This document shows positions 59,942-64,000 of a stretch of DNA of 64,000 nt, piece by piece. Numbering within the stretch: position 1 is the stretch's first letter; each line of letters begins with the position of its first letter. The notes below the pieces were generated by a model. The model did no database searches, was not told the origin of the DNA, and saw only the letters and a list, made by a program, of their open reading frames with translations. The stretch comes from Nocardia arthritidis (GTDB taxonomy: Bacteria; Actinomycetota; Actinomycetes; Mycobacteriales; Mycobacteriaceae): contig NZ_CP046172.1 in assembly GCF_011801145.1 (NCBI RefSeq), forward strand, positions 310,001 through 374,000, in the 5' to 3' direction. The position numbers and the translations under genes are program-made.

Positions 59942-61621
59942 TCAGTGTGGCAGGCCGGGATGGCCCGGATGCCGCAGCGGATGCTGTGCCTGCCCGCTGA
60001 TGTAGCCGAAGTCGTCGGCCACCATGGCCGCCAGCTCCAGCAGCGCGCGCCGGGTGGGCTTGCTGACCAGTTCGAGGTCGATTTCCGCGCCCTCGGCGAG
60101 GTGGTCGTCGAACGGGACGACCTGGACGGCGCGCGTCCGGTCCAGGAACAGCTTGCGCAGCTGGTCCAGGTCGACGGTGGAGGCGCCGCGCCGAGATGCG
60201 TTGACCACCACCACGGTTCGCTCGACGAGCTTGCCGTAGCCGTGGTGGTCCAGCCAGTCCAGCGTGGCCGACGCGCTGCGCGCACCGTCGATGGCCGGCG
60301 AGGTGACCAGCACCAGCGAGCTGGCCATATCGAGTACGCCCGCCATCGCCGAATGCATCAGGCCGGTGCCGCAGTCGGTGAGGATGATGTTGTAGAAGGC
60401 CTGCAGTACACCGATCGCCTTGCGGTAATCGGCCTCGCTGAACGCCTCGGAGACCGCCGGATCCTGTTCGGAGGCAAGCACTTCCAGTCGGCTCGGGGCC
60501 TGCGAGGTGTGTGCCCGCACATCCGAGTACCTGGTGATGTGCGGATCCTCCAGCAGATTGCGCACGGTGGAGCGGGTCTGCCTCGGCACCCGGTGGGCCA
60601 GCGTGCCGAGGTCCGGATTGGCGTCGATGGCGATGACGCGGTCACCGCGCAGCGAGGCGAAGGTGGAGCCGAGGCCGATCGTGGTGGTGGTCTTGCCGAC
60701 GCCGCCCTTGAGCGACAGGATCGCGATCCGGTAATCGCCGCGGACCGGTGCGTTCACCCGGTCGACAAGGTCGCGGTAGACGATGTCGGCCGCGGACTCG
60801 CCCGGGTTGATGACGCCGCCGGAGGCCTTGTGCAGGGCGCGCCGCCAGCCACTGCGCGGTGCGCGCCGGGCCCGCTTGAGCAGGTTCAGATCGTTGACCG
60901 AATGTCCCGGCTGGCCGGGAGCGGGCACATGCTGCGGCTGGAACGGCGTCTGCGGCTGATGCGGATTCGGGCCCAGCTGGCCGTGACTCGGTCCCTGCTG
61001 CCACGGCTGCGCCGGGTCCATCGGTGGATGCGCGGGACCCATCGGCGGCGGGCCGGGCTGATACATCGGCGGCGCGGGCGGCTGCATCGGCGGTGGCGGC
61101 GGGGCCCAGCTGTAGATGGGGCCGGCCGGATGGTCGGGCGACTCCTGCTGCGGTGCATCCGGGAACACCCGCCGGACCAGCCCGTCCGGGCCGATCTCCT
61201 GCCGGTATTCACCCGCGCCGAACTGTGGGTCGACAGTCGGGTGGCTGCCGCTGGTCTGCGGGTTCGGCCCGCTCTGCGCCGGGTACGGGCTCGGCGCGCC
61301 GTACTGTCCGGTCTGGTAAGGGGCGTACGGCTCGGGCGCACCGCCCGGGAAGCCCGCCTGCTGGTACACCGTTGTCTGGTCCGGTTGACTCGCGAAACCC
61401 GGGAACTGTCCGGATTCCGGCGCGCTCGATTCCGAATTCGGCGCGGCCTGTTCGGCCGCCTCAGGCTCGCGCGGGTCCGCGCCATCGGGCTCGGCGGGCT
61501 GGTCCTTCATCTCGTCTTGCGCCGCGTGCTGCCCGGTGGATTCGGTGGTGACTGCGGCCGTATCCACCGAATGACTCTGCAGCCACGGCGGAGAGGTCGG
61601 GTTATGGTCGTTAGTTGTCAC
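59942..61621 (-). CDS. MinD/ParA-like ATPase with Pro-rich N-terminus (EspI-like)
   Basis: The 559-residue protein has about 260 N-terminal residues rich in Pro, Gln, Ala and Gly, then a ParA/MinD ATPase. The deviant Walker A LKGGVGKTTTTIG lies near residue 305, followed by IAIDANPDLGTLAHRV and NIILTDCGTGLMHSAMAGVL. This Pro-rich-MinD layout is that of EspI in ESX secretion loci. GTG 61621 follows GGGGGAAAC. No esx, ecc or mycP gene is nearby, so it is an orphan member whose partner system must lie elsewhere. Confidence 0.85.
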   Translation of the reverse strand: MTTNDHNPTSPPWLQSHSVDTAAVTTESTGQHAAQDEMKDQPAEPDGADPREPEAAEQAAPNSESSAPESGQFPGFASQPDQTTVYQQAGFPGGAPEPYAPYQTGQYGAPSPYPAQSGPNPQTSGSHPTVDPQFGAGEYRQEIGPDGLVRRVFPDAPQQESPDHPAGPIYSWAPPPPPMQPPAPPMYQPGPPPMGPAHPPMDPAQPWQQGPSHGQLGPNPHQPQTPFQPQHVPAPGQPGHSVNDLNLLKRARRAPRSGWRRALHKASGGVINPGESAADIVYRDLVDRVNAPVRGDYRIAILSLKGGVGKTTTTIGLGSTFASLRGDRVIAIDANPDLGTLAHRVPRQTRSTVRNLLEDPHITRYSDVRAHTSQAPSRLEVLASEQDPAVSEAFSEADYRKAIGVLQAFYNIILTDCGTGLMHSAMAGVLDMASSLVLVTSPAIDGARSASATLDWLDHHGYGKLVERTVVVVNASRRGASTVDLDQLRKLFLDRTRAVQVVPFDDHLAEGAEIDLELVSKPTRRALLELAAMVADDFGYISGQAQHPLRHPGHPGLPH

Positions 61622-61772
61622 GTTTCCCCCATCTGCTCGGGATTCGAGCAGGAGAGCTCGGCGCTGGTGCGAGTTAAACGCTAGCACGGTGAGTGTGCGC
61701 CATGTCCTGCCGGAGCCAGCCTGGGCTGGGCGGTTATCCGGCGATGATGCCGAATTGGCACACGGCGAAAAC

Positions 61773-61807
61773 GGCGCGGGGCGTACCGGATCGGCACACC
61801 CCGCGCC
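61773..61807 (-). terminator. terminator of leuA
   Basis: Arms GGCGCGGGG (61773-61781) and CCCCGCGCC (61799-61807) pair perfectly over nine bases around a 17-base loop. Read leftward, the hairpin begins eight bases after the leuA stop and is followed by GTTTTC. Confidence 0.8.
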
Positions 61808-61815
61808 GGGCGAAA

Positions 61816-63693
<1,878 letters not shown>

Positions 63694-63706
<13 letters not shown>

Positions 63707-63735
63707 CGGCGGCCGAGAAGAAGTGCCCGCTGCAT
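63694..63735 (-). CDS. leuL: leuA leader peptide
   Basis: A 13-residue ORF MQRALLLGRRDGV starts at ATG 63735 and ends at TGA 63694, 81 bases before the leuA start. It contains three consecutive Leu codons (CTT CTT CTC), two of which are rare in this GC-rich genome. The three-Leu run and the overlap with the alternative hairpins are the classic marks of an attenuation leader for leucine-responsive control. It was too short to appear among the ORFs, and the peptide product itself has no role beyond its translation. Confidence 0.65.
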
Positions 63736-63908
63736 GATGTCGGCGAGTTTACCGCGCCCTCGGCGACGGCCGAAAGTGCGGTCCCGGTCGGTGTTGCCAA
63801 CCCGCCAGCAAACGTCCCATGAGCGCTCGCTACGGTCGGCCCCGTAGCAAACGCTTGTACGGTCCGCCGCTCCGGCCGCGGCCCGACGGGACGTGAAGGA
63901 AAGTGAAT

Positions 63909-64000
63909 ATGACACTGCTGGAACAGCTGTCGATCCTCGGCGCGGGCATCGCCGCGGGCGGCATCAATACAATTGTCGGGTCGGGCACCCTGATCACCTT
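63909..64000 (+). CDS. TSUP-family permease (TauE/SafE), C-terminus outside window
   Basis: The first 30 residues read MTLLEQLSILGAGIAAGGIN then TIVGSGTLITF. AAGGINTIVGSGTLITF is the N-terminal signature of sulfite/organosulfur exporters of the TauE/SafE (TSUP) family. ATG 63909 follows GAAGGAAAG at normal spacing. The gene leaves the window after 92 bases, so topology and the second signature cannot be seen. It is divergent from leuA. Confidence 0.75.
   Translation, partial: MTLLEQLSILGAGIAAGGINTIVGSGTLIT

Overview
The window is high-GC actinobacterial DNA that fits Nocardia or a close mycolic-acid relative. Supporting this are GTG/TTG starts, MurT/GatD, an EspI-like ATPase, a PknK-like kinase, and a chromosomal backbone that matches, from memory, the order of Mycobacterium tuberculosis Rv3710-Rv3721c: leuA, murT-gatD, recR, ebfC, an SRPBCC protein, an FAD oxidase/methyltransferase pair and dnaX. 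Here that backbone is expanded by several insertions. No rRNA, tRNA, IS element or CRISPR array was seen.

Region 1 (1-10.96 kb) is an integrated phage-like element, nearly all on the minus strand. In transcription order it carries a large serine recombinase, a winged-helix replication/regulatory-like protein, small Cys/zinc proteins, two head-tail connectors, an HNH nuclease, both terminase subunits, a portal, a scaffold and a capsid protein that runs off the window. The right attachment junction (about 10.95 kb) cuts a host HhH-GPD DNA-repair gene, and only its 3' part (also frameshifted) remains here. Connectors placed before the terminase, and the absence of visible tail or lysis genes, raise the possibility of a capsid-forming satellite rather than a full prophage.

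Region 2 (11-22 kb) holds a ROK regulator behind a possible Cys-containing leader ORF, a DUF2207 membrane protein, a neutral zinc metallopeptidase, an Amt ammonium channel, a hypothetical gene, and a very long dnaX preceded by a consensus CRP/GlxR site. Region 3 (22-34 kb) holds fadA-fadB (beta-oxidation), a PPOX protein, a PknK-like kinase with an apparent C-terminal frameshift, repeat-rich intergenic DNA, an FAD oxidase plus Cfa-family methyltransferase operon, and a 93-bp inverted repeat ahead of an SRPBCC gene. Region 4 (34-39 kb) holds a VOC/MerR pair, small secreted proteins, ebfC-recR and a LysE exporter.

Region 5 (39-48.2 kb) is a conserved but poorly understood gene set: transglutaminase, DUF2126, circularly permuted ATP-grasp/alpha-E, a second transglutaminase and a zinc peptidase. 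It is predicted to ligate, modify and trim peptides. The first gene is split by an apparent one-base loss in a C tract. Region 6 (48-64 kb) holds hypothetical and membrane proteins, a LysR/EamA pair, a Tat-exported amine-oxidase-fold flavoprotein, murT-gatD (lipid II amidation), a pair of degenerate regulator/recombinase-like genes, GtrA, VOC, an EspI-like ATPase, leuA with a newly seen Leu-rich leader peptide and alternative hairpins, and the start of a TSUP permease.
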